A DNA stretch of 64,000 bases from contig NZ_CBXV010000006.1 in assembly GCF_000820845.2 (NCBI RefSeq), positions 62,001 to 126,000 of the forward strand, in the 5' to 3' direction. Under the pieces are notes generated by a model. That model saw nothing but the letters and a program-made list of their open reading frames with translations. It was not told where the DNA came from and did no database searches. The stretch comes from Pyrinomonas methylaliphatogenes (GTDB lineage: Bacteria; Acidobacteriota; Blastocatellia; Pyrinomonadales; Pyrinomonadaceae). Below, one piece after another: positions 1-10,202 of this stretch. Within the stretch, counting starts at the first letter, position 1. Every line of letters starts with the position of its first letter. The position numbers and the translations under genes are program-made.

Positions 1-12
1 TGAGGAGCAGGT

Positions 13-477
13 ATGAGCGCATCATCGGCATTGAAGATCATGTGCGAGGGGCTTCGCAGCAACGTCGATGCGATCACGCTTTCTTGGGTCCAGCGGGTCA
101 AACACAGCAAGCGGATCGAATCCGATGAGAGATTAACCCTTTCGCAGTTGATCGATAACATCCCGGAGATGATCGAAGAGATATGCGAACTATTGACGCA
201 AGATGAGGGCTTCGATTTCGAGAAGTTGCGCGCGGCGAGCAAGCACGGATTCATGCGCTCGGTCGAAGGTTATGCGCTGAACGAACTGCTGCTCGAGCTC
301 GAGATCTTGCGCGATTGCGTCTTCAGTTTCATCGCCGACTACATCGCCGATAAGCGCATCGCCGGGCACGAAGCCGTGCGCGCGTTGCGACAGATCAACC
401 GCTATTTCAGTGACGATGTCCTCTTCGTCGTCGAGTATTATTTACGACACGGCGGCTTGCGACCGAGATCGGAATGA
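13..477 (+). CDS. RsbRD-like N-terminal domain protein (stress/sensor domain)
   Basis: A 154-residue, all-helical acidic protein with no signal peptide or membrane segment. The pattern of helices, with an early W-V-Q-R-V motif and a later FIADYI/ALRQINRYF stretch, resembles the RsbRD N-terminal domain, a globin-like sensory fold found in regulators of the general stress response. It stands alone here, without the STAS domain that follows it in RsbR proteins. The ATG at 13 is preceded by a good ribosome binding site (GAGGAG at 3-8). A sugar kinase follows about 50 bases downstream on the same strand, but no functional link is evident. Family assignment comes from sequence pattern only. Confidence 0.65.
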   Translation: MSASSALKIMCEGLRSNVDAITLSWVQRVKHSKRIESDERLTLSQLIDNIPEMIEEICELLTQDEGFDFEKLRAASKHGFMRSVEGYALNELLLELEILRDCVFSFIADYIADKRIAGHEAVRALRQINRYFSDDVLFVVEYYLRHGGLRPRSE

Positions 478-526
478 AGGACCCTATTCATCCGAAAGAG
501 ATGACTTAAGATGGCGCACAGGCTCG

Positions 527-2044
527 ATGGCTCAACTGCAAAATGAGATTTGCGAGGTGACGCTGGCGCGGGCAACGAGCCCCATCCTGCTCGCCATAGA
601 CATCGGATCATCGAGCGTGCGGGCCGCGCTCTTCGATGGTCGCGGGCGCGAAGTGGTGGCCACGCAAGCGAGGCGGGCTTGGAGTTTTCGAACCGCTGAC
701 GATGGCTCATCGGAAGCCGATGCCGAAGAGCTACTGGCGATCGTCGTCGCGGTGATCGATGAAGCCCTCTCACGCTCCCCGCAAGATTTGACCATCGAAG
801 CCGTTGCGATCTCATGTTTCTGGCACAGTCTCGTCGCGCTCGACCGCAACGGCCGCCCGCTCACGCCGATCTTCGGTTGGGCGGATACGCGAGCGAGGCA
901 CGCTGCGCGCGCGCTACGTTCGAGATTGGATGAGAGCGAATTTCACCGTCGCACCGGCTGCCGCTTTCACGCTAGCTACTGGCCCGCCAAAATCGTTTGG
1001 TTGCGCGAACATCATCCAACGCTCTTCGCCGAAGTCGGCAGATTTGTCTCTTTCAGCGAGTTCTTCACCGATCATCTGCTGGACCGATCGGCGATGAGCG
1101 TTTCGATGGCTTCCGGGACCGGTCTTTTCGACCAGCGCGGATGCGCGTGGGAGGAGCGGTTGCTCGCCGAACTGCGCTTGCGCCCAGAGCAACTTCCCGA
1201 TCTAGCCGATGCGCAAGATTTGAACGCGAACCTCCGAACTGAATTCTCGAAAAGATGGCCGCAATTGCGCCGCGCGCGGTGGTTCGCTCCCTTCGCCGAT
1301 GGCGCGGTCAGCAACGTCGGTGAAGGGAGCCTGGAGCGCGAGCGCGCCGTCATCATGATCGGCACCTCGGGTGCGATGAGAGTGATCTTCGCTGGCGAAC
1401 CGCCCGAAGATTTACCTTCGAGTTTGTGGTCATACCGAGTGGATAGACGGCGCGTCGTCATCGGAGGCGCGCTCTCAGATGGCGGCAACCTGCGAGAGTG
1501 GCTGTGCCGCTCGTTGATGCTCGATGAGGCGACGCTCGACGCGGAGCTGGCGCGTCTTGCGCCAGGCGGACACGGGTTGACGGTGCTTCCCTTCTGGTCC
1601 GGTGAAAGGAGCACCGGATGGCACGATGAGGCGCGCGGCGCGATTTTAGGCTTATCGCTGCACACGCGCCCGATCGAGATCGCTCGCGCGGCGATGGAAG
1701 CCATCTGTTACCGCTTCGCCGCCATCGCCGACGCTTTGCGCGCCGTTGCGCCCATTGAAGAATGGATCGCTTCGGGCGGCGCGCTTCAAAGATCCGTTTT
1801 CTGGACGCAGATGCTCGCTGATATCCTCGAACAGCCGGTCGGACTTTCCGGCGTCCGCGAAGCTTCGAGCCGCGGCGCAGCGTTGCTGGCGCTGGAAGCG
1901 ATGGGTCGGCTTCGCTTGTGCGACGTGCGCCCCACCATCGTCCGACGTTTCGAACCGGAGGCGGAACGCGCATCGCGTTACCGCGCCGCGCGCGCGCGCC
2001 ACGAGCGCCTCTACCGCCTGATCCTCGAAGCTGATGATCCCTGA
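527..2044 (+). CDS. FGGY-family carbohydrate kinase (gluconokinase/xylulokinase-like)
   Basis: About 505 residues, the normal length for FGGY kinases, which phosphorylate sugars such as gluconate, xylulose or ribulose with ATP in the cytoplasm. The N-terminal phosphate-binding motif [15 protein letters not shown] is clear, as are a W-A-D-T-R motif near residue 120 and a C-terminal ASGGAL-type adenosine motif. The reading frame is open upstream to 410, but that would overlap the previous gene. The ATG at 527 is preferred, with GTG at 557 as an alternative; neither has a strong ribosome binding site. Transketolase and RpiB follow on the same strand, so a pentose or gluconate substrate is likely. 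The exact sugar cannot be told from sequence. Confidence 0.8.
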   Translation: MAQLQNEICEVTLARATSPILLAIDIGSSSVRAALFDGRGREVVATQARRAWSFRTADDGSSEADAEELLAIVVAVIDEALSRSPQDLTIEAVAISCFWHSLVALDRNGRPLTPIFGWADTRARHAARALRSRLDESEFHRRTGCRFHASYWPAKIVWLREHHPTLFAEVGRFVSFSEFFTDHLLDRSAMSVSMASGTGLFDQRGCAWEERLLAELRLRPEQLPDLADAQDLNANLRTEFSKRWPQLRRARWFAPFADGAVSNVGEGSLERERAVIMIGTSGAMRVIFAGEPPEDLPSSLWSYRVDRRRVVIGGALSDGGNLREWLCRSLMLDEATLDAELARLAPGGHGLTVLPFWSGERSTGWHDEARGAILGLSLHTRPIEIARAAMEAICYRFAAIADALRAVAPIEEWIASGGALQRSVFWTQMLADILEQPVGLSGVREASSRGAALLALEAMGRLRLCDVRPTIVRRFEPEAERASRYRAARARHERLYRLILEADDP

Positions 2045-2160
2045 ATACTGGCGTTCCGGATAGCGTTCGGGGATTGAAGAAAATTCGCAGGATGATAAAC
2101 TGTTCGAATCTATCGACTGAAATCTTACGCGAGACTTCATCTATCAGGAGAAAGTTCGAA

Positions 2161-4206
2161 GTGAGCACACAAGCTGTTAGCACGCAGACCGCGCTCGATC
2201 AGCTCTGCATCAACACGATCCGCACGCTGGCGCTCGACGCCGTCCAACAGGCCAAGTCCGGTCATCCCGGCTTGCCGATGGGCGCTGCGCCGATGGCTTA
2301 TGTTCTGTGGACTCGTTTTCTTCGCCATAACCCGCGTAACCCGAAATGGGCCAATCGCGACCGTTTCTTGCTCTCGGCGGGGCACGGCTCGATGCTTCTT
2401 TATGCGCTCCTTTATCTAACCGGCTACGATCTTTCGCTCGATGAGATCAAACGCTTTCGTCAATGGGGATCGAAGACGCCGGGCCACCCCGAAAACGTCT
2501 TGACGCCCGGCGTTGAGATCACGACCGGACCGCTCGGTCAAGGATTCGCCAACGGCGTCGGCATGGCCATCGGGCAAGCGCACTTAGCCGCGCGGTTCAA
2601 TCGCCCAGATTTTCCGTTGCTCGATCATTACATCTACGCCATCGTCTCCGACGGCGACCTGATGGAAGGCGTCGCGTCGGAAGCCGCGTCGCTGGCCGGA
2701 CATTTGAAACTCGGCAAACTCATCTACCTTTACGACAACAATCGCGTGACGATTGACGGTTCGACCGATCTCGCTTTCACTGAAGACGTCGTCCGACGGT
2801 TTGACGCCTACGGTTGGCACACGCTGACGGTGGAAGACGGCAACGATCTGGACGCCATCGAACGCGCCATACGCGAAGCGCAAGCCGTAACCGATCGCCC
2901 GTCGCTCATCTCCGTTCACACGATCATCGGCTACGGGCTTCCGACGCAAGGGACGCATAAAGCCCATTCCGATCCGCCGGGCGAAGAGGCCGTGCGCGAA
3001 GCCAAACGCCGTCTCGGCTGGCCGGAAGACAAGATCTTCTACGTGCCGGAAGAGGCGCTGGCCCACTTTCGCAAGGCGGTCGAACGCGGCGCGCAACTAG
3101 AAGCCGAGTGGAATGCGCTCGTCCGCGATTACGAACGCGCTCATCCGGAGCTTGCGCGCGAATGGCGTCTCTTCATGAGCGGCGAGCTTCCAGAAGGGTG
3201 GGAACGGGCGCTGCCGAGCTTTGAGGACGCTAAACCGATGGCGACGCGACAGGCTTCAGGCGAAGTGATCAACGCGATCGCCCCAGCTCTTCCGATGCTC
3301 ATCGGCGGATCGGCTGACTTGACCGGCTCGAACAACACCGAGATCAAATCGAGCCATGATTTTCAAGCCGGATCTTACGACGGGCGCAACATACATTTCG
3401 GCGTGCGCGAGCACGCGATGGGCGCCTGTCTAACCGGCATCAGCCTGAACGGCGGGCTGATCCCGTTCGGCGGAACGTTTCTCGTCTTCTCCGACTACAT
3501 GAAAGCTTCGATCCGCCTCGCCGCCCTATCAGAGGTTCAAGTCATCTACGTCTTCACGCACGATTCGATCGGCTTAGGTGAAGACGGGCCGACGCATCAA
3601 CCGGTCGAGCAACTCGCCGGATTGCGCGCTATTCCCCATCTTTACGTCATCCGCCCGGCTGATCCGCACGAGGTGCGCGAAGCGTGGCGCGTCGCCATCT
3701 TGCGCCGTCACGCGCCGACGGCGCTGGCGCTTTCGCGCCAGAAGGTGCCCGTCATAGATCGCAAGCGCTACGCCTCGGCGGAAGGATTGCGGCGCGGCGC
3801 TTATGTTCTGGCCGAGGCGGAAGATGGGCGCGGAGAAACGTCCATGCCTGATCTCATCTTGATTGCGACCGGCTCGGAAGTGCACCTTGCGCTTGAAGCG
3901 CGCGAGGCTTTGCAGAAGGATGGCATCAAGACGCGCGTCGTCTCATTCCCCTGTTGGGAGCTGTTCGAGGATCAGGACGAAACTTACCGCGACGAAGTCT
4001 TGCCGCCACAGGTCACAGCCCGTCTGGCGATCGAAGCGGGAGCGCGTTTGGGATGGGATCGCTACGTCGGACCGGCGGGAGACGTTCTAAGTTTGGACCG
4101 CTTCGGCGCCTCGGCTCCGGGCGAAGTAGCGCTGCGTGAACTCGGCTTCAATGTCGAAAACGTCGTCGCGCGCGCCCGCCGCGTGCTCGAAAGAGGGCAA
4201 AGATGA
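2161..4206 (+). CDS. tkt: Transketolase
   Basis: About 681 residues, full length for a bacterial transketolase, the thiamine-diphosphate enzyme that moves two-carbon units between sugar phosphates in the pentose phosphate pathway. Visible signatures include SGHPGLPMG near the start, the diphosphate/Mg motif SDGDLMEG...N in the middle, and [14 protein letters not shown] in the pyrimidine-binding half. The GTG at 2161 is chosen because AGGAGAAAG lies just upstream (2147-2155) and the family begins at this point; the upstream extension is unlikely to be coding. The stop overlaps the rpiB start by four bases (ATGA), indicating an operon with translational coupling. Confidence 0.96.
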   Translation: MSTQAVSTQTALDQLCINTIRTLALDAVQQAKSGHPGLPMGAAPMAYVLWTRFLRHNPRNPKWANRDRFLLSAGHGSMLLYALLYLTGYDLSLDEIKRFRQWGSKTPGHPENVLTPGVEITTGPLGQGFANGVGMAIGQAHLAARFNRPDFPLLDHYIYAIVSDGDLMEGVASEAASLAGHLKLGKLIYLYDNNRVTIDGSTDLAFTEDVVRRFDAYGWHTLTVEDGNDLDAIERAIREAQAVTDRPSLISVHTIIGYGLPTQGTHKAHSDPPGEEAVREAKRRLGWPEDKIFYVPEEALAHFRKAVERGAQLEAEWNALVRDYERAHPELAREWRLFMSGELPEGWERALPSFEDAKPMATRQASGEVINAIAPALPMLIGGSADLTGSNNTEIKSSHDFQAGSYDGRNIHFGVREHAMGACLTGISLNGGLIPFGGTFLVFSDYMKASIRLAALSEVQVIYVFTHDSIGLGEDGPTHQPVEQLAGLRAIPHLYVIRPADPHEVREAWRVAILRRHAPTALALSRQKVPVIDRKRYASAEGLRRGAYVLAEAEDGRGETSMPDLILIATGSEVHLALEAREALQKDGIKTRVVSFPCWELFEDQDETYRDEVLPPQVTARLAIEAGARLGWDRYVGPAGDVLSLDRFGASAPGEVALRELGFNVENVVARARRVLERGQR

Positions 4207-4667
4207 AGATCGCCGTTGGCGCCGATCATGCCGGAGTGCCGCTCAATGAGCGGATCATCGAAACGCTTCGGGCCGAAGGGCACGACATCGTGGATTTCGG
4301 CACGCACGATGCTTCGCAACCGGACGACTATCCCGACTACGCGCGCTTGGTCGGCGAAGCCGTGCGCAACGGTCAAGTTGAAATCGGCATACTCGTCTGC
4401 GGGAGCGGAGTCGGCGCGTGCGTTGCGGCGAATAAGCTGCGCGGCGTGCGCGCCGCTCTTTGCAGCGACACTTATTCAGCGCACCAATCGCGCGAACACG
4501 ATGATTGCAACGTCCTGTGCCTCGGCGCGCGCGTCGTCGGCCCCGAACTAGCCCTTGAGATCGTCCGCGCTTTCGTCCACGCGCGTTTCACGGGCGAAGA
4601 GCGACATCTTCGCCGCCTGCGCAAAGTGGCAGATATCGAGCGGAACGAACGCGACGCGAGATCTTGA
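4203..4667 (+). CDS. rpiB: Ribose-5-phosphate isomerase B
   Basis: A 154-residue LacAB/RpiB-family protein that interconverts ribose 5-phosphate and ribulose 5-phosphate. It starts with the typical GADHAG motif and has the anion-hole and catalytic region [13 protein letters not shown], followed by [20 protein letters not shown]. It overlaps tkt by four bases, so the FGGY kinase, transketolase and this isomerase probably form one pentose-phosphate transcription unit. The C-terminal extension is arginine rich. It is convergent with trpC, with about 145 bases between them and no convincing terminator. Confidence 0.95.
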   Translation: MKIAVGADHAGVPLNERIIETLRAEGHDIVDFGTHDASQPDDYPDYARLVGEAVRNGQVEIGILVCGSGVGACVAANKLRGVRAALCSDTYSAHQSREHDDCNVLCLGARVVGPELALEIVRAFVHARFTGEERHLRRLRKVADIERNERDARS

Positions 4668-4812
4668 TCTGCGGGGCCAAAGACGAGCTAATTTCTCCCG
4701 CTCACGCCGCCTCGCAGCAGGCAGAATCCTCCGCCGAAGCGGGCGTGGCGGCGGCGCATGCGCGCGTCGCCTCAAATCCGAAGATCATCAGCCGAAGAAC
4801 GCGCGCTCTTCG

Positions 4813-5607
4813 TCACCTCTGCGCGCGACGCAACCTGCGCAACAGATCGGCGGGATCGGGAGCGCGCATGAGCGCCTCGCCGATGAGAAAAGCGCGATAA
4901 CCCATCCGCGTCAAACTCTCGATCTCTCGCTCATCGCTCAGGCCGCTTTCGCTGACGAGCAGAACACCATCCCTTGCGCGCTGGGCCACCTCTTCAGAAG
5001 CACGGAGCGAGACCTCGAACGTGCGCAAGTTGCGGTTGTTCACGCCGATCACGCTGGCCCCACAGGCGTGAGCCCGGTTCAACTCTTCCACCGTGTGAAC
5101 CTCGACCAGCGCGTCCATCCCCAGTCCCTCCGCGACGGAACGGAGGCGCGCGAGCGTCGCCTCATCCAACGCGGCGACGATCAAAAGCACGGCGTCAGCC
5201 CCGGCTGCTGCCGCCTCATAGATCTGAAACTCGTCGAAGATGAAATCTTTGCGCAGGATTGGAAGGTCAATCGCCGCACGCACGGCGCGTAGATCATCGA
5301 GCGAACCGCGAAAATGATCCTCTTCGGTCAGAACGGAGATTGCCGCCGCCCCACCTGCGGCGTATCGCCGCGCGAGCGTCGCCGGATCTATGTCGGCGTT
5401 GATCGTGCCTTTCGATGGCGAAGCGCGCTTTATCTCGGCGATGATGTTTATTCCCTCTTGCGCCAATGCGGCGCGAAAGCTGTGCGGCGTTCGCCGTCCC
5501 CTCTCATCTCGCGCGGCGCGCTCGATCATCTCGATGGAGATGGTCGAACGCGCGCGCTCGACCTTTCTTCTCTTCGTCTCGAGTATTCGACTCAATACGT
5601 CTGACAC
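4813..5607 (-). CDS. trpC: Indole-3-glycerol phosphate synthase
   Basis: 264 residues, a complete single-domain TIM barrel that closes the indole ring in tryptophan synthesis. Seen motifs are AEIKRASPSKG (catalytic Lys), ILRKDFIFDEFQ, VGVNNRNL-type and LVSESGLSDE. It is not fused to TrpF, unlike the E. coli enzyme. The start codon is GTG at 5607. It is the last gene of the minus-strand trp cluster, 114 bases after trpD, and no trpF, trpB or trpA follows; the next genes (rpiB, tkt) are on the other strand. Confidence 0.95.
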   Translation of the reverse strand: MSDVLSRILETKRRKVERARSTISIEMIERAARDERGRRTPHSFRAALAQEGINIIAEIKRASPSKGTINADIDPATLARRYAAGGAAAISVLTEEDHFRGSLDDLRAVRAAIDLPILRKDFIFDEFQIYEAAAAGADAVLLIVAALDEATLARLRSVAEGLGMDALVEVHTVEELNRAHACGASVIGVNNRNLRTFEVSLRASEEVAQRARDGVLLVSESGLSDEREIESLTRMGYRAFLIGEALMRAPDPADLLRRLRRAQR

Positions 5608-5721
5608 CGTTCTCCCCTTCCTCTCAGGGCTTCGCGCGTATGGCTCGCCACGCTATCGAACTTACTGAAAGATCCCGCCCCGGCTTTCGGGTCTGCCCCG
5701 CAAGCTCGCCCGGGAAGCCAT

Positions 5722-6825
5722 TCACGCCGCCGGCACATTTTGCGTCGCGGCGACGAGCGACGTCAGCTTTTCAAGTGCCGCGCCCGAATCTATGCTCTGT
5801 TCGGCGAGGCGAGCGGCTTCGCGCAAGTTTTCGGCGCGACCGCCGACAAAGAGCGCGGCGGCGGCATTGGCGATGACGAGCGCGCGTGCGGCATCGCGTC
5901 TTCGCCCTTCGAGCACTTCGCGGATGATGCGCGCGTTCGTCTCAGCGTCACCTCCGCGCAAACGGTCGAGCGCGCTCGGCGAAAGGCCGAAATCCTCCGG
6001 CGCGATCTCGAAAGATCTCACTTGCCCGCCTTCCGCTTCCGCGACCACGGTTCTTTCGGCGAGCGTCACTTCATCGAGGCCGTCGCGCCCGTGCACGACC
6101 CAGGCTCGTTCCGTTCCCAACTGGGCCAGCGTGTGGGCGATCAACTGGACCAGCCCCGGATGCCAGACGCCGATGATCTGGCGCGGCGCGCCTGCCGGAT
6201 TGGTCAATGGGCCGAGCAGATTGAACGTCGTGTGCACGCCGAGTTCGCGCCGCACGCTGACGACGCGCGCCGTCGCGCGATGGTAAAGCGGCGCGAACAT
6301 GAAACAGATGCCGATCTCGTTCAAACACCGTTCGGAGATCTCCGGCGCGACGGAGACGTTCACGCCGAGCGCCGTGAGCACGTCGGCGCTGCCGGAGCGC
6401 GATGTCGCCGCGCGGCTCCCGTGCTTGGCGACCGGCAACCCGGCTCCGGCGATGACGAACGCCGCCGCCGTCGAGACGTTGAACGTCTTGGCGTAGCTCG
6501 ATCCAGTTCCCGCCGTATCGATGAAGACGCGATGCTGCGACCGTATCTTGACAGCACGCGCCCGCATCGCTTCGGCCAATCCGGCCAGCTCTTCGACCGT
6601 TTCGCCTTTGACCGCCAAGGCGACGAGCGCCGCCGCGATCTGCGCATCGGTCGCATCTCCGGCGAGCAGCGCATCGAGAAGACTGGAAGCCTCTTGCCGC
6701 TGCAAACTCTCGCCGCGCATCAAACGCAGGAGCAGCGCTTTGATTCCGGTCGCCGGCGGCTCATCGCGTCTTTGCGGCGTCGGCAACAACCACGCTGGAC
6801 GGCCAACGTTGCGTTCTTCGCTCAT
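5722..6825 (-). CDS. trpD: Anthranilate phosphoribosyltransferase
   Basis: 367 residues; transfers phosphoribosyl from PRPP to anthranilate, the second step of tryptophan synthesis. The glycine-rich PRPP loop D-T-A-G-T-G-S-S is present (usually GTGGD, so slightly divergent), followed by FNVSTAAAFVIAGAG, AKHGSRA and SGSADVLTALG. The first ~25 residues precede the conserved helical domain and are poorly conserved. The ATG at 6825 has a strong ribosome binding site (GAGGAGAG on the minus strand). The gap of 268 bases to trpG is unusually long for an operon and is occupied by two paired repeats. Confidence 0.94.
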   Translation of the reverse strand: MSEERNVGRPAWLLPTPQRRDEPPATGIKALLLRLMRGESLQRQEASSLLDALLAGDATDAQIAAALVALAVKGETVEELAGLAEAMRARAVKIRSQHRVFIDTAGTGSSYAKTFNVSTAAAFVIAGAGLPVAKHGSRAATSRSGSADVLTALGVNVSVAPEISERCLNEIGICFMFAPLYHRATARVVSVRRELGVHTTFNLLGPLTNPAGAPRQIIGVWHPGLVQLIAHTLAQLGTERAWVVHGRDGLDEVTLAERTVVAEAEGGQVRSFEIAPEDFGLSPSALDRLRGGDAETNARIIREVLEGRRRDAARALVIANAAAALFVGGRAENLREAARLAEQSIDSGAALEKLTSLVAATQNVPAA

Positions 6826-6890
6826 CTCTCCTCACCGATCTTGACGCTGGCGTTCTCTTCCCTGCGCTATTCCCTTCGCGCCCCACTCGC

Positions 6891-6998
6891 ATCGCAGGCG
6901 ACGATGAGAACTGGCCGCGTCTTCACGTCGCGTGTGAAGCGAATGCAGTAGCCTCTGAGCATATCGCAAGCGACGATGAGAATTTGCCGCATCTTCAC
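6891..6998. repeat. Paired direct repeat (36 bp x2, 36 bp gap), locus J
   Basis: Copies at 6891-6926 and 6963-6998 share 32 of 36 positions, beginning ATCGCAGGCGACGATGAGAA in the first copy. The segment between them (6927-6962) is 36 bp and unrelated. The pair lies in the trpG-trpD gap, 27 bp from a second, different pair. Four mismatches, mostly transitions, suggest it is one of the older pairs in the window. Confidence 0.85.
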
Positions 6999-7025
6999 TC
7001 GCAACCTTTGATCGAACGCGAGCGC

Positions 7026-7109
7026 TCTCAAGCATCAAAGCTTCAAGAAACTCCTAATGAATGCGAGCATCCACACACCACAGATCTCAAGCATCAAAGC
7101 TTCAAGAAA
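7026..7109. repeat. Paired direct repeat (25 bp x2, 34 bp gap), locus K
   Basis: Perfect copies at 7026-7050 and 7085-7109, containing AGCATCAAAGCTTCAAGAAA, are separated by 34 unrelated bases (7051-7084). The right copy includes the last codons and stop of trpG (7094 onward), so the left copy is a displaced duplicate of the gene's tail. Confidence 0.9.
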
Positions 7110-7657
7110 TTCGCCAGCAGCCTTTTCCCTTCCGTCGTCAAGACGGATTCAGGGTGAAACTGCACGCCTTCGATCTTCATCTCGCGGTGGCGCAATCCCA
7201 TGATGAGGCCATCGGACGTCGTCGCTGAAATCTCCAGACAGTCGGGCAGAGTCTCGCGCTCGACGATCAAAGAATGGTATCGCCCGGCTTGAAAGCCATA
7301 AGGCAAATCTTGAAAGATCGTCCGACCATCGTGAAAGATTTCGGAGGTCTTGCCATGAAGCGGTTCCGGCGCGCGCACGACGCGACCGCCGAAGACTTGC
7401 CCGATGGCTTGATGGCCCAAACAGACGCCCAAGATGGGAACGCGCCCGCCGAAGCGACGGATCACCTCGAGCGTGATGCCCGCCGTATCGGGCGTTCCCG
7501 GTCCGGGCGAAATCACGATCCGTTCGGGCGCCAGTTCCTCGATCTCATCGAGCGCGATTTCGTCGTTTCGCCTGACATGAAGATGCGCGCCGAGTTCGCC
7601 CAAATATTGCACGAGGTTGTAAGTGAACGAGTCGTAATTATCGATCACCAAAAGCAT
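7094..7657 (-). CDS. trpG: Anthranilate synthase component II (glutamine amidotransferase)
   Basis: 187 residues, a class I glutamine amidotransferase that releases ammonia from glutamine for TrpE. It starts with the typical [16 protein letters not shown], has SPGPGTP, the nucleophile motif GVCLGHQ and the His/Glu motif HPES near the end. The ATG at 7657 is chosen because the family starts here and GGGGGAG lies just upstream; the 48-codon upstream extension is spurious. It is separated from trpE by an ankyrin gene, which is unusual because trpE and trpG usually adjoin. The final codons are part of a duplicated repeat (locus K). Confidence 0.95.
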   Translation of the reverse strand: MLLVIDNYDSFTYNLVQYLGELGAHLHVRRNDEIALDEIEELAPERIVISPGPGTPDTAGITLEVIRRFGGRVPILGVCLGHQAIGQVFGGRVVRAPEPLHGKTSEIFHDGRTIFQDLPYGFQAGRYHSLIVERETLPDCLEISATTSDGLIMGLRHREMKIEGVQFHPESVLTTEGKRLLANFLKL

Positions 7658-7707
7658 GACCGCTCCCCCATCTTCGTCAAGATCGTCTCGCGCGCGACGG
7701 ACGATCC

Positions 7708-8553
7708 CTAATCGCGCATCTTGGCCGCGCGTCGGATCGCGCGCGCGATCTCTCCATGCCCGCCCTGAGTGGCCCACCAAATGGCGTCTTTGCCACGCCA
7801 ATCGCGCAGACGCGGATCCGCGCCGCGCTCCAGAAGAAGTTCGACAACGTGCGCATGCCCCTTCGCCGCGGCGATCATGAGCGCCGTTCCTCTCACTGCA
7901 TTCTGCGCGTTGACATCCGCCCCTTCGTCCAGAAGCGCCTCAACCACTCGCGCGTTGCCGAGCGAGGCCGCCCATTGGAGCGCAGTCAACCCATCTCCAT
8001 CGCGCGCATCGACCTGCGCGCCCCGTTCCAACAGAAACTTTAACAACTCATCATCGCCACTCCACGAAGCGTACATCAAGGCGGTCGCCCCGTTGACCGG
8101 CGCATGCGCATTCACAGCCGCTCCGCCATCGAGCAGCGCTTCGACCATCTTACGCTTGCCGTCGCGCGCGGCGAGCATCAGCGGCGTTACGCCTTTGCAG
8201 TTCGGCCCATTCACGTCGCTCCCGCCTTTGATGAGAGCGCGCGCGACTTCGACCGATCCCTCTCTGACGGCAATGCACAATGCCGCTTCGCCGCGTTCAT
8301 CGCGCGCGTTCGGATCCATCCCCGCAATCAAAAAGAGCTTCACCAAACCCGGTTTCCCATCGCGCACCGTCAGGATGAATTCACGTTCGTTGAACTCCAG
8401 ACCACGCAAAGCCAGTTCCCGCCGCGCCGTTTCAGGACTCGGTTTAAATCGCGCCCGATCGACGCAGGCCATCATCGAAAGGGCGAGCGCCGTTGCGACC
8501 GCCAATCGCAGCAGCGATGCGCAAAGCGATCGGGACGTGTGCGCCAATCTCAT
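7708..8553 (-). CDS. Ankyrin-repeat lipoprotein
   Basis: 281 residues. An N-terminal hydrophobic stretch ending in MMAC (about residue 30) looks like a lipoprotein signal, so the protein is probably anchored outside the inner membrane, although Met at -3 is an imperfect lipobox. From about residue 60 to the end there are six or seven ankyrin repeats (patterns such as [25 protein letters not shown] and [25 protein letters not shown] spaced 33 residues). Ankyrin repeats bind proteins; the partner is unknown. It sits between trpE and trpG on the same strand, 50 bases upstream of trpG, with no obvious link to tryptophan synthesis. Its start codon lies inside repeat locus I. Confidence 0.85.
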   Translation of the reverse strand: MRLAHTSRSLCASLLRLAVATALALSMMACVDRARFKPSPETARRELALRGLEFNEREFILTVRDGKPGLVKLFLIAGMDPNARDERGEAALCIAVREGSVEVARALIKGGSDVNGPNCKGVTPLMLAARDGKRKMVEALLDGGAAVNAHAPVNGATALMYASWSGDDELLKFLLERGAQVDARDGDGLTALQWAASLGNARVVEALLDEGADVNAQNAVRGTALMIAAAKGHAHVVELLLERGADPRLRDWRGKDAIWWATQGGHGEIARAIRRAAKMRD

Positions 8554-8646
8554 CAGCCCTCATCGAACTTTCCGTGCATGCAAGCGTGGATGCGATCAAA
8601 CACTCGCGCGTGCGCCAATCTCATCAGCCCTCACCGAACTTTCTGT
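8539..8646. repeat. Paired direct repeat (37 bp x2, 34 bp gap), locus I
   Basis: Copies at 8539-8575 and 8610-8646, beginning GTGCGCCAATCTCATCAGCC, match at 35 of 37 positions and flank a unique 34 bp segment (8576-8609). The left copy contains the start codon of the ankyrin gene (8551-8553, minus strand), so the right copy is a duplicated start region 71 bp upstream. It lies between trpE and the ankyrin gene. Confidence 0.9.
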
Positions 8647-8690
8647 CACTCCTCGCTCAGTTTCTCGCGCTTTCGGTCGCACCGGACCTT

Positions 8691-10202
8691 CTACAATCCC
8701 TGTTCAGCCCATTCGATGGCGCGCAGCAACGCGCTCGCCTTGTTGACCGACTCTTCGTACTCGCGTTCGGGCACGGAATCGGCGACGATACCGGCTCCGG
8801 CCTGCACCTCGGCGCGCCCGTCCCGTAGATGCATCGTGCGAATGGCGATGCAGGAATCGAGGTTATCGGCATAGTCGGCATAGAAGACCGTGCCCGCGTA
8901 GATGCCGCGCCGATCGGGTTCGAGCTCGCGTATGATCTGCATGGCGCGCACTTTGGGAGCGCCCGTGACGGTCCCCGCCGGAAAGCACGAGGCGAGCGCG
9001 TCGAACCGGTCCAGATCATCGCGCAGACGGGCGCGAAGCCCTGTGACCAGATGTTGTACGTGCGAGTATTTTTCGATCGTCATCAGATCGGTTATCTCGA
9101 CCGAACCGAAATCGGCGACGCGCCCGAGATCGTTGCGCCCGAGATCGACGAGCATCATATGCTCGGCGACCTCTTTTTCGTCGGCGCGCATCTCTTCGCC
9201 GAGCAGCCAATCTTCCGTTTCGGTCGCGCCGCGCTTGCGCGTGCCGGCGATGGGCCGGTAATCGAGCCGCTGCCCGCGACAGCGGACGAGCATCTCGGGC
9301 GACGCGCCGACCACCGCTTCGCGATCGAAGCGCAGGAAGAACATGTAAGGCGATGGATTGAGCACGCGCAAGGCGCGATATATCTCGACGGGGTCAGCTA
9401 CGACATCGACCATGAAGCGTTGCGACAGGACGACCTGATAACAATCTCCGGCGTAGATGTACTCGCGGGCGCGCTGGACCGCTTGCTGAAAACCCTCGCG
9501 CGTCCAGTTCGATTGTAATCGCAGCGGATCAGCAGCGCGCCCGGGCCCTTTCCGCGCCGACTTTGGCGGCAGATTCTCGCCCAACTTCCGCTCCATCCGC
9601 TCGGTCTCCGCCACCGCCTCCTCGTAGAGTTCGCGCAACCTTCGACGGTCGCCTCCGGCTTCATCCGTGAAGACGACCGTTGTGATGACGATCTGCTGAC
9701 GCACGCGGTCGAAGGCGAGCACCGTGCGATAGAACATCAGCGCGGCGTCATCCGTCTCTGGATCTTCACCGCTATCGAGCACGGGTTCGAACCAGCGCGC
9801 GGCATCATAGGCGAGAAACCCAACGGCTCCGCCCGCAAACGGTGCCAGTCCGCTCCTTCGCGCGAGCCTTTTGGCGCGAAAGTAGTCGCGCAAGAAATCC
9901 ACGACGCGCACGCCCTCGAACCTCTCCGTCCCCTCGGCGCGCTCGATGATGGTCGCGTTCCCACGCCCGCGCACGATCATCTCGGGATGCGCGCCGAGAA
10001 ACGAATAGCGCGCGATGCGCTCGCCCCCTTCGACCGATTCGAGCAGGAAAGCATGGCGTGCGTCAGCAGCGATGCGCAGGAAAGCGCTCACCGGCGTCTG
10101 CAGATCGGCGAGCACGGTGCGGACGACCGGCACGACGTTTCCACGCTCAGCTTCTTGTAAGAACTCTTCGAAAGATGCCGGTTGAATCGTGTACATGCTC
10201 AT
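8691..10202 (-). CDS. trpE: Anthranilate synthase component I
   Basis: 503 residues, the chorismate-binding subunit that makes anthranilate from chorismate and ammonia. Conserved motifs: GASPEMLVR, PIAGTRKRG, LVDLGRNDLGR and GTVTGAPKVRAM. The LLES motif near residue 53, followed by R-Y-S-F, marks the tryptophan feedback-inhibition site, supporting TrpE over the aminodeoxychorismate synthase PabB. Two in-frame ATGs (10202 and 10196) are possible. It is the first gene of the trp cluster. The upstream 190 bases hold no convincing attenuator. Confidence 0.95.
   Translation of the reverse strand: MSMYTIQPASFEEFLQEAERGNVVPVVRTVLADLQTPVSAFLRIAADARHAFLLESVEGGERIARYSFLGAHPEMIVRGRGNATIIERAEGTERFEGVRVVDFLRDYFRAKRLARRSGLAPFAGGAVGFLAYDAARWFEPVLDSGEDPETDDAALMFYRTVLAFDRVRQQIVITTVVFTDEAGGDRRRLRELYEEAVAETERMERKLGENLPPKSARKGPGRAADPLRLQSNWTREGFQQAVQRAREYIYAGDCYQVVLSQRFMVDVVADPVEIYRALRVLNPSPYMFFLRFDREAVVGASPEMLVRCRGQRLDYRPIAGTRKRGATETEDWLLGEEMRADEKEVAEHMMLVDLGRNDLGRVADFGSVEITDLMTIEKYSHVQHLVTGLRARLRDDLDRFDALASCFPAGTVTGAPKVRAMQIIRELEPDRRGIYAGTVFYADYADNLDSCIAIRTMHLRDGRAEVQAGAGIVADSVPEREYEESVNKASALLRAIEWAEQGL

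Noticed and set aside
410-526. N-terminal extension of the FGGY kinase
   Set aside because: It overlaps the RsbRD-like gene in another frame and precedes the first conserved kinase motif; it is serine-rich by chance.
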